Assembly: GCF_001758225.1 (NCBI RefSeq)
Contig: NZ_MAST01000014.1
Coordinates: 1-64,000, forward strand
Direction of reading: 5' to 3'
Length of the DNA stretch: 64,000 nucleotides
Origin: Humibacillus sp. DSM 29435
Lineage (GTDB): Bacteria > Actinomycetota > Actinomycetes > Actinomycetales > Dermatophilaceae
Shown here: positions 34,802 to 44,458 of the stretch, piece after piece
Position numbering within the stretch: the first letter of the stretch is position 1
How the letters are laid out: each line of letters opens with the position of its first letter
Translations under genes and position numbers: made by a program
The notes under the pieces: model-generated
What the model was told of the DNA's origin: nothing
The model's input: the letters and a program-made list of their open reading frames with translations, nothing else
Database searches by the model: none

Positions 34802-35663
34802 GGTGAGCGTCGTCGCGGTCGTGCTCCAGATCTCTGGACGGCGACGACTCGCTGCGGCCCGCGAGCACGATGCAGCCGACGAGCGTCAGCGCGAAGGCCA
34901 GCCCGGCGAGCGGCCACCGGCCGGGCAGCACGCGATCGCCGAGCAGGGCCAGACCGATCGTGGCGGGAACCACCGTCTCGGTGACGAAGGTGATGGCGGC
35001 CACCGTGGTGACGCGGGCCCGGGCCAGGGCCAGGCCGTACGCGACGGTGGCCAGCGCGGCGTGGGCCACGAGCGCCCAGGCCAGCGCGTCGACGCCGAGG
35101 TGCCACCACGGGTCCGGCACCTCGATGAGTCGGGCACTGACCCCGACCCCACCGAAGCCGAGCCCGGCCGCCACACTCAGCACGATGGCGCCGCGCTGCC
35201 GGTCGTGGTCAAGGGCCCCGGTCGCCAGGAGCGCCGCCACAGCCGCTGCAGCAACCAACGTGGCGATGGCGAAGCCGTTCCCCGGCTGCACCGCCGGACC
35301 CGGTTCGGCCACGGCAGCCAGGCACACCAGACCGACCGCGACGGCTCCGAGCGCGCCGATCTCGGCCCGCCGCAGATGCAGGTGCAGCACCACCACCGAG
35401 AGCACGGCGGTGACGGCGACCGACGATGCCACGGCTGACTCGACGAGGAAGAGGGGCAGGGTGCGCAGGGCCAGCACCGAGGCGGCGAACCCGAGGCCGT
35501 CGAGGCCCAACCCGGCGGCATACGGCAGGGCGGCCCCGACCCGGGCCCGGCCCCCGGCCCCCGAAGGAAGGGCGGTCAGGCGACGGGCACCGATCGCCTG
35601 AAGCACGGTGCCCGCGCCATAGGCGACGGCCGCGACCAAGGCGCCGACCAGTCCGAGGGTCAC
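34755..35663 (-). CDS. DMT-superfamily / EamA-like membrane protein
   Basis: This 302-residue protein has about nine to ten membrane helices in the pattern of an internally duplicated EamA transporter. It starts MTLGLVGALVAAVAYGAGTV (GTG start at 35663) and has LPLFLVESAVASSVAVTAVLS in the first half and TFVTETVVPATIGLALLGD in the second. The tail is hydrophilic and overlaps the SMR subunit B gene tail to tail. Substrate unknown. A CACGCT hexamer 7 nt upstream suggests a leaderless start. Confidence 0.75.
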   Translation of the reverse strand: MTLGLVGALVAAVAYGAGTVLQAIGARRLTALPSGAGGRARVGAALPYAAGLGLDGLGFAASVLALRTLPLFLVESAVASSVAVTAVLSVVVLHLHLRRAEIGALGAVAVGLVCLAAVAEPGPAVQPGNGFAIATLVAAAAVAALLATGALDHDRQRGAIVLSVAAGLGFGGVGVSARLIEVPDPWWHLGVDALAWALVAHAALATVAYGLALARARVTTVAAITFVTETVVPATIGLALLGDRVLPGRWPLAGLAFALTLVGCIVLAGRSESSPSRDLEHDRDDAHLTPGALDVPVTNPRP

Positions 35664-35760
35664 CTGGGAAGCGTGTCAGCCGACTCTGGGAGCCGGCCGG
35701 GAGGGTCGGCTCGAAACATGCGCTCGGGTGGGGCCACCGGCGCCGGGTGGTGCAGGTCGG

Positions 35761-36126
35761 CTAGTGGCACTTGCTCATGAAGCGGTCGGGGTCGACGACG
35801 GCGCGGTGCACCTCACCCTTCGCGATCTGGTCACCGTCTGCGTCCTTGACGATGACGTGACACACGAGTCGGCGTCCGTCGTTGATCGGTTCGGCGCAGT
35901 GCACCGTGATCTCGGCCCCGACGGGGCTGCCCTTGACGTGGTCGATCGTGATCGTGGTGCCGACCGTGGTGTGGTCAGGGTCGATGCTCTGGGCGCACAC
36001 CTGGAAGGCGGCGACCTCGCACCACAGCACGAGGGTGGGAGTGGCGAGCACATCGAGATCTCCGCTGCCGACGGCGGCTGCGGTGACGTCGGCGGTCACG
36101 GTGTGCTGGAACTGGCGCATCGGCAT
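35761..36126 (-). CDS. hotdog-fold thioesterase, FlK (fluoroacetyl-CoA thioesterase)-like
   Basis: This 121-residue protein has the layout of FlK-like hotdog enzymes: a Thr in the LATPTLVLWCEVAAF helix, where Glu is the conserved acidic residue, then TTVGTTITIDHVKGSPVGAE, a His in VHCAE, and GEVHRAVVDPDRF near the end. Related enzymes hydrolyse acyl-CoA thioesters; the native substrate cannot be predicted. It stands alone between a permease and a sigma factor gene. CAGACT 6 nt before the ATG suggests a leaderless transcript. Confidence 0.8.
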   Translation of the reverse strand: MPMRQFQHTVTADVTAAAVGSGDLDVLATPTLVLWCEVAAFQVCAQSIDPDHTTVGTTITIDHVKGSPVGAEITVHCAEPINDGRRLVCHVIVKDADGDQIAKGEVHRAVVDPDRFMSKCH

Positions 36127-36194
36127 TGCTGGAGTCTGACAGAGATTGCCCGAACCACCGATTCGGTCCCAGCGCCCGGCCCCTTCAGCGGCTG

Positions 36195-36734
36195 TTACCG
36201 GGTGAGCATCGCCTTGAGGGCGGACCGGCCGCCGGCGATGCGCGACTTGACCGTTCCGAGCGGCACCCCGAGAGTGGCGGCGATCTCGGCGTAGTCGAGC
36301 CCCCCGACGTCGCGCAACACCACGGCTTCGGCGATCTCGGGCCGGTCGCGGCGCAGCGTCTCGATGGCCTCGACGAGGTCGACCCTTGCGCCGGCGAGCA
36401 CGCTGACGTGCTGGGCGTCGACCACCTCGGGCATCTCATGGCTGGTGTGGTCGGCGTGCTGACGCATCCGGCGGTACGTCGCGAACGCGCTGTTCGACAC
36501 GACCGACCACAGCCAGGTCGTGAAGCGGGACCGCCCTTCGAAGGTGCGGATGCCGCGGGCTACGGCGAGCAGCGCCTCCTGGGTGGCGTCCTCGGCATCC
36601 TGCGGGTGGGGCAGCACCCGGGCGCAACGCCGCGCCACCGCGGCGTGGATCAGCCGCAGCAGCTCTTCGAGAGCGACCTCATCACCCGCGGCGGCCCTTC
36701 GGGCCAGCTCGTCGCGATGCTCGTCACTGCTCAT
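36195..36734 (-). CDS. ECF-type RNA polymerase sigma factor
   Basis: This 179-residue sigma-70 family protein has region 2 at about 30-95 (HPQDAEDATQEALLAVARGI, FTTWLWSVVSNSAF) and region 4 at about 120-175 (LRDVGGLDYAEIAATLGVPL, GTVKSRIAGGRSALK). Region 3 is short, as in ECF factors. The ATG at 36734 follows a CGGAG site. A 12-bp GTGAGCCC-type repeat just upstream could extend the reading frame. No obvious anti-sigma gene lies alongside; the divergent neighbour is a membrane Ser/Thr kinase. Confidence 0.88.
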   Translation of the reverse strand: MSSDEHRDELARRAAAGDEVALEELLRLIHAAVARRCARVLPHPQDAEDATQEALLAVARGIRTFEGRSRFTTWLWSVVSNSAFATYRRMRQHADHTSHEMPEVVDAQHVSVLAGARVDLVEAIETLRRDRPEIAEAVVLRDVGGLDYAEIAATLGVPLGTVKSRIAGGRSALKAMLTR

Positions 36735-36843
36735 CTCCGGGCTCACTTCAGGGCTCACTTCTGGGCGCACTCGGGCCAGCCTACGGGGGGCCGTCCGCGT
36801 CGGTCTGGGCCAGGTTGTCGCGCGGTGCGGCAGGATTGGGCCC

Positions 36844-38142
36844 ATGACGGCGCCTGAGCTACCCGGCCGGCTGCACGTCGTTGGCCCACTGGGGTCGGGG
36901 GCCTTCGCCACCGTCTGGCTGGCTCACGACCCTGCCCTCGATGCCGACGTCGCGGTCAAGGTGCTCGCTGACAACTGGTCGCGGCGCCCCGAGGTGCACG
37001 CCCGGTTCGTCGAGGAGGCGCGGCTGCTGCGTCGGGTGGAGAACGACAGGGTCGTGCGCGTCTACGACGTGGGTGAGCTGGCTGACGGCCGGCCCTACCT
37101 CGTGATGACCCACGCCGCCGGAGGGTCGCTCGCGAGCCATCTCGAGAAGTGTGGCTCGATCGAGGTCGGCTCCGCGCTCGCGGTGCTCGACCAGGTCGTC
37201 GAGGGTCTCAGCGTGCTGCACTCGAAGGGGATCGTGCACCGTGACGTCAACCCGCACAACGTGCTGCTGCTCGAGCCGTGGGTTGCGGGGTCGAGTCCAC
37301 GCGCCGTGCTCGCCGACCTGGGGCTGGCCAAGGACCTCGGTCTCGGCTCGGGCCTGACCCAGCCGGCCGGCACCGGCGACTATCGGGCGCCCGAGCAGCG
37401 TGAGCTCTCGCTCGAGGTGTCGCCGGCTACCGACACCTATGCCGTCAGCGTGCTCGCCCGCGAGCTGTTGACCCGGGCCGGGGTGTCTCCCGGTCGCAGA
37501 TTCGGGTCGTTGGCTGCCGGCCTGAGCGAACGCCCTGACGAACGGCCCTCTGCACCCGAGCTGCTCACCCGGCTGCGCACCGAACTGTCAGTGGCACAAC
37601 CGGCTTCGCAGGTGGCGCCGCTGACCTGGCTGAGCGGCATCCGGCGTCGACGGTTGGTGCTGGCGTTGGTGCTGGCGGTGACGCTGATCGCAGGAGCGAC
37701 GGCAACAAGCAGCCTGTGGCCCCGCACCTACGCAAGTACGGCCGGGGGTCTGTCGGTGCGGCTCGATGGGGGCTGGTCTCAGATCGAGAGCGCGAGCATT
37801 CCTGGCGTCGGCGGAGCCTCGGGCTTCACCCTGGCGAAGGACGCCGCGAGGGTGCTGCTGGCCCGGGCCCCGGCCGCTCCGGGCCCTGACGGGCCGGAGG
37901 CCAGAGACGTCGCCGAGCAGACCACCCACGACGAGTGCCTCGTGCACCAGCCGTCGACCGTCGATGTGGGCGGCTGGCGGGGCCGACTGGTCAGCTGGTC
38001 ACGCTGCGGCGCCACCTCCGGACGCGTCGACGAGGTGGCCCTCACGGTCGGCGACACGGTCGTGTACCTGCAGGTGACCGCGCCGACCGGAGAGCCCGAC
38101 CTGGCCTCGGTGCTCTCCGGCCTCGAGCTGGCGCCCGGCTGA
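36844..38142 (+). CDS. Ser/Thr protein kinase with membrane helix, variant catalytic loop
   Basis: This 432-residue protein has a kinase domain at about 10-255: P-loop LGSGAFATVW, Lys39 (VAVKV), catalytic loop HRDVNPHN (132-139) in which Asn136 replaces the usual Lys, DLG at 158-160 instead of DFG, and APEQ. A Lys-to-Ser/Thr/Asn change at this place occurs in some bacterial kinases, so activity is possible but not certain. One membrane helix (about 268-290) leads to an extracellular domain of 140 residues with two Cys and a beta-rich pattern resembling other surface sensor domains. It is divergent from the sigma factor and convergent with a lipoprotein. Confidence 0.88.
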   Translation: MTAPELPGRLHVVGPLGSGAFATVWLAHDPALDADVAVKVLADNWSRRPEVHARFVEEARLLRRVENDRVVRVYDVGELADGRPYLVMTHAAGGSLASHLEKCGSIEVGSALAVLDQVVEGLSVLHSKGIVHRDVNPHNVLLLEPWVAGSSPRAVLADLGLAKDLGLGSGLTQPAGTGDYRAPEQRELSLEVSPATDTYAVSVLARELLTRAGVSPGRRFGSLAAGLSERPDERPSAPELLTRLRTELSVAQPASQVAPLTWLSGIRRRRLVLALVLAVTLIAGATATSSLWPRTYASTAGGLSVRLDGGWSQIESASIPGVGGASGFTLAKDAARVLLARAPAAPGPDGPEARDVAEQTTHDECLVHQPSTVDVGGWRGRLVSWSRCGATSGRVDEVALTVGDTVVYLQVTAPTGEPDLASVLSGLELAPG

Positions 38143-38146
38143 GGCC

Positions 38147-38185
38147 GAGCTCAGCAGTCGAGCTCAGCAGTCGAGCTCAGCAGTC
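38147..38185. repeat. three 13-bp tandem repeats between kinase and lipoprotein genes
   Basis: GAGCTCAGCAGTC occurs three times without gaps, from 5 bp after the kinase stop into the last codons of the lipoprotein gene, where the third copy supplies its stop codon. The core GAGCTC is palindromic. The 13-bp unit is not a multiple of 3 and lies mostly outside coding sequence. Confidence 0.85.
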
Positions 38186-38863
38186 GAAGACGGCGTCGAC
38201 CGTGACCACACCCGTGGCCACCGCGACGCCGGTGTCGATGTCCGAGTCGGGGCTCAGCTGGGCGCCCTTGACGGTGAACGAGGCGTCGTCGACCGTGGCG
38301 ACATCGGCGAAGTTCGTCACCCAGCTGCCGCGCCACTCCGCCTTGCCCTTGGTGATGGTGATGTCGGCGATCTCGGCGGAGACGATGGTCACTCGCAGCT
38401 CGATCCCGCCCTCGAGCGTAGCGGTGAGGTCACGGGGGCCGCCGGCGGCGTTGCACCGGGCGGTGGTCACCGTGGGGGTGCCGTTGAGGGAGCCCTTCAG
38501 CGTGACGGTGCCGGTCGAGCCGAAGTCACCGATGCGTTTACCCCCCAAGCCGGGCAGGGCCACGGTCGGGTTGCCGTCGGCATCGACGGCGATGCCGCCG
38601 CCGGGGATCGAGGCGGTGGTGTTGCCGTTCGCGTCGATGCCGACGCCGCCACCGGGCACCGACAGGCTCGTGCTATCTGCTTCGGGGGCGACGCTCGTGG
38701 GCAGAGCGGTGGGCGCACCCGAGGCGGGGCTCGCGGTGACCGCGGCCCCGGCCGGGGTCACGGTTGCGGGGGTGCTGGCCCCGCAGGCCCCGAGCGCGAG
38801 GGATGCGGCGAGCGTGACGCAGCCGGTGGCGAGGGTCGAGACGGTCTGGCGGGTGCTGGGCAT
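38177..38863 (-). CDS. lipoprotein of unknown function
   Basis: This 228-residue protein has an N-terminal lipoprotein signal ending in the lipobox LGAC (about residue 28), then an Ala/Pro/Thr-rich linker. Two imperfect repeats (PGGGVGIDANGNTT and PGGGIAVDADGNPT) and a beta-rich C-terminal domain with two Cys follow. The latter part resembles lipoprotein-antigen-type domains of actinobacteria only loosely. The ATG at 38863 has AGGAGA just upstream. It is exported and anchored to the outer face of the membrane. Convergence with the kinase gene may be significant. Confidence 0.82.
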   Translation of the reverse strand: MPSTRQTVSTLATGCVTLAASLALGACGASTPATVTPAGAAVTASPASGAPTALPTSVAPEADSTSLSVPGGGVGIDANGNTTASIPGGGIAVDADGNPTVALPGLGGKRIGDFGSTGTVTLKGSLNGTPTVTTARCNAAGGPRDLTATLEGGIELRVTIVSAEIADITITKGKAEWRGSWVTNFADVATVDDASFTVKGAQLSPDSDIDTGVAVATGVVTVDAVFDC

Positions 38864-39027
38864 GTGGGTCTCCTGGCTGGGCGGCCCCGAAAGGGGTCGT
38901 TCATCTGGTGTGAGTGCCGATCGGCCCCAGAAGTTCGCGATGACTTTTTCCTGCACTCATCGTGGCAGCCAACCGGGACCCGCGTGTCCGTGCCCCGGGC
39001 GCGCGTCTCGCCTGACACCCTGAACCG

Positions 39028-39675
39028 GTGAGCACGCACCTCTGGGTCCTGTCGGTGGCGCTCGGGGTGACGGCGCTGCTCAACTGGAGCTCGGTGCTGC
39101 GGTCCGACGTCGTCGTCGAACGCATCACCAAGCCCACGTTCATGCTGCTGATGATCGGGCTCGCCTGGTCGCTCGACGGTGAGGGCCGGGTCGACGGCGC
39201 GCCGCCGCTGCGGGTGGTGTTCGTCGCCTTGGGGCTCAGCCTGGTCGGTGACGTGCTGCTGCTCAACGCGACCCGGGGGCGCTTCCTCGCCGGGCTGGCG
39301 GCCTTCCTGGCCACTCACGTGGCGTACGTCTGGGCCATCATCGAGACCCCGGGCCGTGGTGGGTTTCCTTGGTGGGTGGTTCCGCTCGCGCCCGCGCTGC
39401 TCATCCTGCACGCCCGGTTCGGTCGAGACATCGTGGTGGGGGCCGGTCGCCAGCGGCTCCCGGTGCTGCTCTACCAGCTCTCGCTCTTTGCGCTCGTGCT
39501 CGTGGCGGGGTGGAAGGGCGACTGGCTGGTCATCGCGGGGGCGGCGCTGTTCGTCGGGTCCGACACGATCCTCGGACACGACCGGTTCGTGCGGGAACGA
39601 CGGTTCGCACCGATCCAGACCATCGTCACCTACCACCTCGCACAGGTGTTGCTTGTTGTCGGGCTGTTGCGCTGA
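39028..39675 (+). CDS. YhhN family protein (lysoplasmalogenase-like)
   Basis: This 215-residue integral membrane protein has about seven helices. The family pattern is visible in KPTFMLLMIGLAW, ALGLSLVGDVLLL and GAALFVGSDTILG, with the conserved Asp residues of the acidic pair that define this hydrolase family. Eukaryotic members (TMEM86) hydrolyse lysoplasmalogens; bacterial roles are not established. GTG start. Confidence 0.85.
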   Translation: MSTHLWVLSVALGVTALLNWSSVLRSDVVVERITKPTFMLLMIGLAWSLDGEGRVDGAPPLRVVFVALGLSLVGDVLLLNATRGRFLAGLAAFLATHVAYVWAIIETPGRGGFPWWVVPLAPALLILHARFGRDIVVGAGRQRLPVLLYQLSLFALVLVAGWKGDWLVIAGAALFVGSDTILGHDRFVRERRFAPIQTIVTYHLAQVLLVVGLLR

Positions 39676-39727
39676 GGCGCAGGCAAACGGCTGCAGACCG
39701 CGCCATCGGCTGCGCTAACCTAGGCAC

Positions 39728-39763
39728 ATGGCTGGTCGGCTGCTTCTTCGTCAGCCGCGTTGA
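39728..39763 (+). CDS. leuS leader peptide (MAGRLLLRQPR)
   Basis: An 11-codon ORF encodes MAGRLLLRQPR with three consecutive Leu codons (CTG CTT CTT at 39740-39748), two of them the CTT codon, which is rare in this genome. It is leaderless-like: TAACCT at 39716-39721 ends 6 nt before the ATG. A terminator hairpin with a T tract follows 43 nt after its stop and leuS begins beyond it. This is the arrangement of classical ribosome-mediated attenuation by leucyl-tRNA supply. Confidence 0.8.
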   Translation: MAGRLLLRQPR

Positions 39764-39801
39764 CCAAAGCCGGAGGTCCCACGATCTCTGAGCATCAACG
39801 C

Positions 39802-39840
39802 GGCGGCCCCTCCCTGTGCGAGGGGTTTTTGTCTGCCGCC
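39802..39840 (+). terminator. attenuator upstream of leuS
   Basis: CCCCTC (39807-39812) and GAGGGG (39820-39825) form the stem, with TTTTT at 39826-39830. GGCGG (39802-39806) and CCGCC (39836-39840) could close it further. A competing pairing, GGAGG (39772-39776) with CCTCC (39809-39813), would act as antiterminator when the ribosome stalls on the Leu codons. Confidence 0.8.
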
Positions 39841-39893
39841 CGAGCTTCCCGGCAGCAGGGACCGCGCCATCGCTACGTCACGAGAGAGTGGAC

Positions 39894-42800
39894 ATGACCA
39901 GCACCCCCAGCTCCAGCCTGAACACCGAGCGCGAACCGAGCCCCGGGTCACAGGCGGCTCCGAAGGTCGGCCTCGAGACCCCGTTCCGGTACACCCCCGC
40001 CCTCGCCCGAGACATCGAGGTCGACTGGCAGGACCGGTGGGAGCAGGAGGGCACCTTCAACGCGCCCAACCCGGCCGGGCCGTGGGCCGAACCGGAGAAG
40101 GTCGCGGCGCTGGGCCGCAAGCTCGTCGTGCTCGACATGTTTCCCTACCCCTCGGGCGTCGGCCTGCACGTCGGTCACCCGCTGGGTTACATCGCGACCG
40201 ACGTCTACAGCCGCTTCCACCGGATGCTGGGGCGCAACGTGCTGCATGCGCTCGGCTATGACGCGTTCGGCCTGCCCGCGGAGCAGTACGCCGTGCAGAC
40301 CGGCCAGCACCCTCGGAAGACCACCGAGGAGAACATGACGAACATGCGCCGGCAGCTGCGCCGGCTGGGGCTCGGCTTCGACAACCGACGCACGTTCGCC
40401 ACGATCGACGACGACTACTACCGCTGGACCCAGTGGATCTTCCTGCAGATCTGGAACGCGTGGTACGACGAGGATGCCGTGCGCGCCGACGGCGGCCGCG
40501 GCCGGGCTCGCCCGATCGGTGAGCTGGTCGAGCAGTTCGAGTCGGGTTCGCGGGCCGTGCCGACCGACGACGGGCGTGGGTGGAGCGAGCTGTCTGACGC
40601 CGATCGAGCGGGTGTGCTCGAGGGCTTCCGCCTGGTCTACAACTCCGAGGCCCCGGTCAACTGGTGCCCCGGCCTGGGAACGGTGCTCTCGAACGAGGAG
40701 GTCACCAACGACGGGCGTTCCGAGCGCGGCAACTTTCCCGTGTTCAAGCGCAGCCTGAGCCAGTGGATGATGCGTATCACCGCCTACGCCGACCGCCTGG
40801 CCGACGACCTCGACCGCGTCGACTGGCCCGAGAACGTCAAGCTGATCCAGCGCAACTGGATCGGCCGCTCGAACGGGGCACGGCTCACCTTCCCGGTGAC
40901 GACGGCATCCGGCGACGACGACGGCATCGAGGTCTTCACGACCCGGCCCGATACCGTCTTCGGGGCCACTTTCATGGTCATCGCGCCCGAGCACCCTCTG
41001 GTCGACGCGCTGGTTCCGGCCGGCGACTGGCCGGCGGGCACGCACGAGGCGTGGAAGGGCGCCGGCGACTCCGCTGCCACCTACGCGACGCCACGAGAGG
41101 CCGTGGCCGCCTACCGGCTGGCCGCCTCGCGCAAGAGCGACGTCGAGCGCCAGACCGAGGGCAAGGACAAGACGGGGGTGTTCACCGGGGCGTTCGCGAC
41201 CAACCCGCTGACCGGGGGAGCGGTGCCCGTCTTCATCGCCGACTACGTGCTGATGGGCTACGGCACGGGGGCGATCATGGCGGTGCCCGGGCATGACGTG
41301 CGCGACTTCGAGTACGCCACCAAGTTCGAGCTGCCCATCGTGCGGGTCGTCGCGGCCACCAGCGACGATGCCGATCTGCCGCTCGACGAGGCCTACGTCG
41401 GCGACGGCGTCGCGGTGAACTCCGCCAACGACCTCGTCTCGCTCGACGGACTCTCGGTCGACGAGGCGAAGCAGCGGATCATCGCCTTCGTCGAGGATGG
41501 TGACGGTTCTGTCGGTCACGCCACCGTGAACTACCGTCTCCGCGACTGGCTCTTCAGCCGTCAGCGCTACTGGGGTGAGCCGTTCCCCATCATGTACGAC
41601 GACGAGGGTGTGGCCCACGCGGTGCCCGACGACCAGCTGCCGCTGACCCTGCCCGACGTGCCCGACTACTCACCCAAGACCTACGAGCCCGACGACGCGC
41701 AGAGCTCGCCGGAGGCGCCCTTGTCGCGGGTGCCGGAGTGGGTCAACGTCAAGGCCGACCTCGGCGACGGGCGCGGAATGCGGCACTTCCGCCGCGAGAC
41801 GAACACCATGCCCAACTGGGCGGGGTCGTGCTGGTACTACCTGCGCTATCTCGACCCGGCCAACCACGAGAGCTTCGTCGACCCCGAGAACGAGGCCTAC
41901 TGGATGGCCCGCCACGACGACACGGTGGCCGGGTTCCGCTCTGACGCAGTCGACCCCACTGCAGTTGATCCGGGCGGCGTCGACCTCTACGTCGGCGGGG
42001 TCGAGCACGCCGTGCTGCACCTGCTCTACGCCCGGTTCTGGCACAAGGTGCTCTTCGACCTGGGCCACGTCTCGAGCGAGGAGCCGTTCCGGAAGTACTT
42101 CTCGCAGGGCTACATCCAGGCGGCCGCCTTCACCGACTCGCGGGGGCAGTACGTTCCGGCCGCCGAGGTCGAGCAGCACGCCGAGAGCCAGGGCGCCGAG
42201 CCGACGTTCACCTGGCAGGGCCGGCCCGTCAACCGGGAGTACGGCAAGATCGGCAAGTCGCTGAAGAACTCGGTGAGCCCCGACGAGATGTACGACTCGT
42301 TCGGTGCCGACACCTTCCGGGTCTACGAGATGTCGATGGGGCCCCTCGAGCTGAGCAAGCCGTGGGAGATCCGGGCGGTCGTGGGCTCGCAGCGCTTCCT
42401 GCAGCGGTTGTGGCGCAACGTGGTCGACGAGGTGACAGGGGAGGTGCGTGTTGTCGATGACGCCCCCGAGCAGTCGTTGACGACCGCGCTGCACCAGACC
42501 ATCGCCGGAGTGCGTGCCGACTTCGAGGCGTTGCGCTTCAACACCGCCATCGCCAAGCTCATCGAGCTGAACAACGCCGTCACCAAGCTCGCAGCGCCGC
42601 CACGCGAGGTGGTCGAGGCGCTCGTGCTGATGGTGGCGCCGGTGGCGCCGCACATCGCCGAGGAGATGTGGCGCCGGCTCGGTCATGACGGTGGGCTGAC
42701 GTTCGCCGCCTTCCCGGTGAGTGACCCGGCGAAGATCGTGCAGGAGAGCGTCACCTGCGTCATCCAGGTCAAGGGCAAGGTGCGCGACCGCATCGAGGTG

Positions 42801-42932
42801 GCCCCCGACATCAGCGAGGACGACCTGCGCGCCCTCGCTCTCGCCCGCGAGAAGATTCAGGCGGTCACGGTGAACGGCATCCGCACTGTGATCGTGCGGG
42901 CACCGAAGCTGGTCAACGTCGTGCCGCTCTGA
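39894..42932 (+). CDS. leuS: leucyl-tRNA synthetase
   Basis: This class I synthetase attaches leucine to tRNA-Leu. The 1012-residue product has the HIGH motif as HVGH (about 92), the KMSKS motif as KIGKS (about 785), and a large editing domain with TTRPDT-like [12 protein letters not shown] and [14 protein letters not shown]. Length exceeds the usual 830-970, owing to an N-terminal extension of about 35 residues and insertions such as [20 protein letters not shown]. The ATG at 39894 has GAGAGAG upstream. Expression is probably controlled by the leader peptide and attenuator just before it. Confidence 0.97.
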   Translation: MTSTPSSSLNTEREPSPGSQAAPKVGLETPFRYTPALARDIEVDWQDRWEQEGTFNAPNPAGPWAEPEKVAALGRKLVVLDMFPYPSGVGLHVGHPLGYIATDVYSRFHRMLGRNVLHALGYDAFGLPAEQYAVQTGQHPRKTTEENMTNMRRQLRRLGLGFDNRRTFATIDDDYYRWTQWIFLQIWNAWYDEDAVRADGGRGRARPIGELVEQFESGSRAVPTDDGRGWSELSDADRAGVLEGFRLVYNSEAPVNWCPGLGTVLSNEEVTNDGRSERGNFPVFKRSLSQWMMRITAYADRLADDLDRVDWPENVKLIQRNWIGRSNGARLTFPVTTASGDDDGIEVFTTRPDTVFGATFMVIAPEHPLVDALVPAGDWPAGTHEAWKGAGDSAATYATPREAVAAYRLAASRKSDVERQTEGKDKTGVFTGAFATNPLTGGAVPVFIADYVLMGYGTGAIMAVPGHDVRDFEYATKFELPIVRVVAATSDDADLPLDEAYVGDGVAVNSANDLVSLDGLSVDEAKQRIIAFVEDGDGSVGHATVNYRLRDWLFSRQRYWGEPFPIMYDDEGVAHAVPDDQLPLTLPDVPDYSPKTYEPDDAQSSPEAPLSRVPEWVNVKADLGDGRGMRHFRRETNTMPNWAGSCWYYLRYLDPANHESFVDPENEAYWMARHDDTVAGFRSDAVDPTAVDPGGVDLYVGGVEHAVLHLLYARFWHKVLFDLGHVSSEEPFRKYFSQGYIQAAAFTDSRGQYVPAAEVEQHAESQGAEPTFTWQGRPVNREYGKIGKSLKNSVSPDEMYDSFGADTFRVYEMSMGPLELSKPWEIRAVVGSQRFLQRLWRNVVDEVTGEVRVVDDAPEQSLTTALHQTIAGVRADFEALRFNTAIAKLIELNNAVTKLAAPPREVVEALVLMVAPVAPHIAEEMWRRLGHDGGLTFAAFPVSDPAKIVQESVTCVIQVKGKVRDRIEVAPDISEDDLRALALAREKIQAVTVNGIRTVIVRAPKLVNVVPL

Positions 42933-42980
42933 TCGCGCTAGGTTGAGTCCAGCCGAGCCCAACGACGGAGGGAGCTTCGG

Positions 42981-43859
42981 GTGAGTGTGCGCATCGTCAC
43001 CGACTCGACCGCCTACCTTCCCGCGGACGTGGCGGCCAGCCATGACATCGCGGTCGTGCCGCTGCACGTCGTCGTCGGTGGGTCCGAGCACAGCGAGGGT
43101 TCCGACATCACTCCGGCGCAGGTGGCGTCGGCACTGCGCGACTACACCGTCGTCACGACATCGAGGCCCACACCTCAGGTGTTCCTCGAGACCTACCGTC
43201 GGCTGGCGCACGAAGGCGCTGACCAGGTCGTGTCGATCCACCTCTCGAGCCAGATGTCGGGCACCGTCGAGTCCGCCCGGCTGGCCGCACGCGAGTCGCC
43301 GGTGCCGGTGCACGTCATCGACAGCGAGACCCTCGGGATGGCGATGGGCTTCGCGGTGGTCGCCGCTGCCGAGGTCGCCGGTTCCGGGGGTGACCTGAGC
43401 GCCGTCGTCTCCGCGGTCACCGCGCGTCTCGAGGGGTCCACGGTGCTCTTCTACGTCGACACCCTCGAGCACCTGAGGCGGGGTGGACGCATCGGGGCGG
43501 CCTCGGCGATGCTCGGGTCGGCGCTCGCCATCAAGCCGATCCTGGCCGTGCGCGGCGGCCGTATCGTGCCGGTCGAGAAGGTGCGCACCTCGTCGCGGGC
43601 CATCGCCCGTATCCAGTCGATGGTGCTCGGCCACGTCAACGCAGGTGGTCACGTCGTCGACATCGCCGTGCACCACCTCGACGCGGCCGACCGGGCCGAA
43701 GCCCTCGCCGGCGAGCTGAGAACGAAGCTGCCCGGGGCTCCGAAAGTCATGGTCGTCGAGCTCGGAGCCGTGGTCGGGGCGCACGTCGGCCCCGGCACGC
43801 TCGCCATCGCCCTCTCACCTCGCCCCGACGAGCCGCTGCCCGAGGCCACTGTTTCGTGA
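42981..43859 (+). CDS. DegV family fatty-acid-binding protein
   Basis: This 292-residue protein starts VRIVTDSTAYLPADVA and contains TSRPTPQVFLETYRRL, VSIHLSSQMSGTVESARLAA and VIDSETLGMAMG, all typical of DegV/FakB-type proteins that bind a fatty acid for phosphorylation by FakA. GTG start with GGAGGG 8 nt upstream; TAGGTT at 42939-42944 is a likely -10. The stop overlaps plsY by GTGA. Coupling with an acyltransferase gene fits a role in phospholipid synthesis. Confidence 0.92.
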   Translation: MSVRIVTDSTAYLPADVAASHDIAVVPLHVVVGGSEHSEGSDITPAQVASALRDYTVVTTSRPTPQVFLETYRRLAHEGADQVVSIHLSSQMSGTVESARLAARESPVPVHVIDSETLGMAMGFAVVAAAEVAGSGGDLSAVVSAVTARLEGSTVLFYVDTLEHLRRGGRIGAASAMLGSALAIKPILAVRGGRIVPVEKVRTSSRAIARIQSMVLGHVNAGGHVVDIAVHHLDAADRAEALAGELRTKLPGAPKVMVVELGAVVGAHVGPGTLAIALSPRPDEPLPEATVS

Positions 43860-44458
43860 GCACGCCCGAAGCCCTCCAGGTCGCCGGTGCGGTCGTCGTG
43901 GCCTTCCTGGTCGGAGCCGTCAACCCAGCCACGCTCATCGCCCGGGTGTTGGGACACGACCTCTCGGCAACCGGATCGGGAAACCCCGGAGCCACCAACG
44001 CCGGGCGGGTGCTCGGGCCGCGCTGGGGGGTGCTGGTCGGCCTGCTCGACGTGCTGAAAGGTCTGTTGCCCACGCTCGGAGCCGACCACTGGCTCGGCGC
44101 CCACGTGGCCTACGCGGTCGGGATCGCCGCCGTGGCCGGTCACATCTGGTCGCCCTACCTTGGCGGGCGCGGCGGCAAGGGAGTGGCCACCACGCTGGGG
44201 GCGGTCCTAGGAGTTCACCCGTGGTTCGCGCTCGTCGTCGTGGTCGTCTTCGCCGTCAGCGTCGTCGTCGCGCGACGGGTGTCGATCGGTTCCGTCTGTG
44301 GCGCGTTCGCCATGATCGTGCTGGCCGCGCTGGTCTTGCTCGGCCTAGTGGCGGGCGACCTCTGGACCGGCCTGTGGCTGCTCGTGCTCGCCGGCGTCGT
44401 CATCTGGCGACACCAGAACAACATCCGGGCCTGGTGGCGGCAGCAACGAATGTCCTGA
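43856..44458 (+). CDS. plsY: acyl-phosphate:glycerol-3-phosphate acyltransferase
   Basis: This 200-residue membrane enzyme acylates glycerol-3-phosphate from acyl-phosphate, the first step of phospholipid synthesis. It has the PlsY motifs GSGNPGATNAGRVLG, the helix LLDVLKGLLPTLG, GHIWSPYLGGRGGKGVATTLG, and WRHQNNI at the end. About five helices. It overlaps the degV gene. The 242 bp after it, before the convergent purU, hold no clear element. Confidence 0.93.
   Translation: MSTPEALQVAGAVVVAFLVGAVNPATLIARVLGHDLSATGSGNPGATNAGRVLGPRWGVLVGLLDVLKGLLPTLGADHWLGAHVAYAVGIAAVAGHIWSPYLGGRGGKGVATTLGAVLGVHPWFALVVVVVFAVSVVVARRVSIGSVCGAFAMIVLAALVLLGLVAGDLWTGLWLLVLAGVVIWRHQNNIRAWWRQQRMS

Noticed and set aside
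41670-43784. 704-codon minus-strand frame opposite leuS and degV
   Set aside because: leuS and degV motifs are continuous on the plus strand; the antisense frame is a GC artefact.
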